The notes under the pieces: model-generated
What the model was told of the DNA's origin: nothing
Seen by the model: only the letters and a program-made list of their open reading frames with translations
Database searches by the model: none
Part shown: positions 6,149 to 7,066 of the stretch, piece after piece
Layout of the letters: every line of letters starts with the position of its first letter
Position numbering within the stretch: the first letter of the stretch is position 1
Made by a program: the position numbers and the translations under genes
DNA from: JAFDVL01 sp043736395
GTDB taxonomy: Bacteria; Acidobacteriota; Blastocatellia; RBC074
Assembly: GCA_043736395.1 (NCBI GenBank)
Contig: JAYTCQ010000049.1
Span: 1 to 7,066 of the forward strand
Length of the DNA stretch: 7,066 bases
Direction: 5' to 3'

Positions 6149-6994
6149 ATGAAACGCCTTTTCTACTTTTTATTGGTGATGGTGATGGTGATGGTTCCGG
6201 CTTCGCGGGGAGCGACGCAAACGGTGAAGCAAGCCATCGAAAATCCGAAATACCCTTTAACCATTGAAGCTTCGGCGGCGCGGCAACAGGCGGCGGAAGA
6301 TGCCTGGAATGCTTTTTTATCGGAATACCGCCTCACTTTCGTCAAGCCGGAATTAGAACCGATTATTTATACGCCGCGTTTATTGCCGATGGCGATCGCT
6401 AACCTCATCAGCCTGAAAACTCCCGATCAAAAGCCGGATGAAATTTTAACGGAAGCGCAAATTAAAGAATTGTTGCGGCGGTTCATCGAAAAATATCATT
6501 CGATTCTGAGCGGCGATCTGCGCTCCAGTTCGCTGTCGCTCAAGGATGTTTCGTTAATCGCTTTCAGTCTGGATGGAAATTTTTTCCGTGCGACTTATCA
6601 GCAGATGAACTACCCGTTTCCGCTCGCCAACGGATTTGGAGAACTGAAAATCGCCGTTTCTAAAACAGGCAATTTATTACAGCTCAGCAGTACGATTTTG
6701 CCTCCCGACGAATTCCCTGCCCGTGCCAAAATCGAAGCTTCGGAAATCAAAGCCAAACTCGCCAACCGCGAATTCACCTACTCCAATCTCGCCGGACAAC
6801 CGATGACGTACAAGGTCACGCAGGAATCCGAAATTATCGTTAACGATTTAGTTGTCTTCCCAAAACGAAGCGAGCAGAAATTGACATTACATCTTGCCTA
6901 CCCGGTAGAAGTCGGACGCGGTACGACGTGGACGATTTACATTGATGCTATCTCCGGCAAAGAAATCGAAGTCAAACAAAACTTTCAAAGCTAG
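6149..6994 (+). CDS. secreted protein of unknown function with propeptide-like (FTP/PepSY-like) sequence
   Basis: The 281-residue product begins MKRLFYFLL, followed by a repetitive VMVMVMV core and 'PASRGA', a plausible Sec signal peptide of about 22 residues, so the protein is likely exported. A helical region (about 40-125) is followed by a beta-rich block (134-186), with 'FFRATYQQ' and 'GFGELKIAVSKTGNLLQL'. A second block (196-278) ends 'YPVEVGRGTTWTIYIDAISG'. These blocks resemble the FTP and PepSY propeptide domains that precede secreted metalloproteases, but no HExxH or other protease motif is present and the protein stops there. It may be a stand-alone inhibitor or chaperone of a protease, or simply a PepSY-like envelope protein. 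ATG 6149 is chosen because the signal peptide starts cleanly there; a TTG 9 bases upstream is less likely. No clear Shine-Dalgarno is visible. Nothing links it to the upstream defence genes. Confidence 0.7.
   Translation: MKRLFYFLLVMVMVMVPASRGATQTVKQAIENPKYPLTIEASAARQQAAEDAWNAFLSEYRLTFVKPELEPIIYTPRLLPMAIANLISLKTPDQKPDEILTEAQIKELLRRFIEKYHSILSGDLRSSSLSLKDVSLIAFSLDGNFFRATYQQMNYPFPLANGFGELKIAVSKTGNLLQLSSTILPPDEFPARAKIEASEIKAKLANREFTYSNLAGQPMTYKVTQESEIIVNDLVVFPKRSEQKLTLHLAYPVEVGRGTTWTIYIDAISGKEIEVKQNFQS
6176..6193 (+). repeat. (GTGATG)x3 hexanucleotide tandem repeat in a signal peptide
   Basis: Three exact GTGATG units encode Val-Met pairs in the hydrophobic core of the signal peptide. Because the unit is 6 nt, slippage would change core length without breaking the frame. 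Confidence 0.6.
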
Positions 6995-7004
6995 GGAAGA
7001 AGTG

Positions 7005-7066
7005 ATGAGGAACGAGTGATGAGTGATGAGTTTAAAGACACTCATCACTCATCACTCGTTCCTCAT
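7005..7066. repeat. 62-nt perfect inverted repeat with heptad GTGATGA motifs at the window end
   Basis: The left arm 7005-7031 and right arm 7040-7066 are exact reverse complements (27 nt each) around the 8-nt loop TTAAAGAC. Each arm holds overlapping GTGATGA/GAGTGAT units, and a further GTGATGAG copy runs from 7002. It starts 10 nt after the stop of the secreted-protein gene. It could be a strong hairpin terminator (any T-run would lie beyond the window) or a member of a dispersed repeat family. The right arm ends exactly at the last base, so its full extent is unknown. Confidence 0.85.

Noticed and set aside
6392..6399. GCGATCGC (HIP1 octamer) as proof of a cyanobacterial host
   Set aside because: Only one copy was noticed in 7 kb, too few for a HIP1-rich genome and compatible with chance.
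7002..7066. CRISPR-like array
   Set aside because: The repeat units are 7 nt and contiguous with no spacers; the structure is one inverted repeat.

Overview
This 7.07-kb window is accessory bacterial DNA, with every supported gene on the + strand. It reads as a defence-island segment followed by an ordinary secreted-protein gene. The host cannot be fixed from sequence alone. The final gene and the GTGATGA-type repeats at the right edge would suit a cyanobacterium or an acidobacterium, but this is a weak impression. No 16S gene, tRNA or housekeeping marker is present.

Region 1 (1-4364) is a tight four-gene block. It starts with a reading frame that enters from beyond the left edge and ends at 256 in a winged-helix-like tail, probably the C-terminus of a type I restriction subunit (HsdR). 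Next come an ABC/AAA-type ATPase (259-1971) and an HNH nuclease of the PtuB/TIGR02646 type (1993-2805), which together look like a Septu (PtuAB)-like anti-phage pair. The block closes with a complete type I DNA adenine methyltransferase, HsdM (2808-4364). Gaps are 2, 21 and 2 nt, and Shine-Dalgarno-like sequences lie inside the preceding genes, so the block is probably one translationally coupled operon with the Septu-like pair nested inside a type I R-M locus.

Region 2 (4365-5029) is a scar. After HsdM, where RhuM and HsdS genes often lie, there is only a RhuM-family gene. It is broken by a one-base frameshift near 4787 and has lost its 3' part. No specificity subunit (HsdS) is visible in the window. 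The region holds three perfect inverted repeats (4460-4478, 4756-4782, 4997-5018). The second abuts the frameshift, and the third is the probable operator of the next gene pair.

Region 3 (5030-6044) is a two-gene toxin-antitoxin-like module: a winged-helix plus minimal nucleotidyltransferase (MNT) protein, overlapped by 26 nt by a HEPN-domain protein. A nested palindrome array touches the first start codon, suggesting autorepression and perhaps a leaderless transcript.

Region 4 (6045-7066) has a possible terminator, then a secreted protein with propeptide-like (FTP/PepSY-like) sequence and no protease domain. The window ends in a 62-nt perfect inverted repeat built from a heptad motif and stopping exactly at the last base.

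The most interesting points are the Septu-like pair inside a type I R-M operon, the apparently missing specificity subunit beside a decayed RhuM gene, and the unusual operator of the MNT-HEPN pair.
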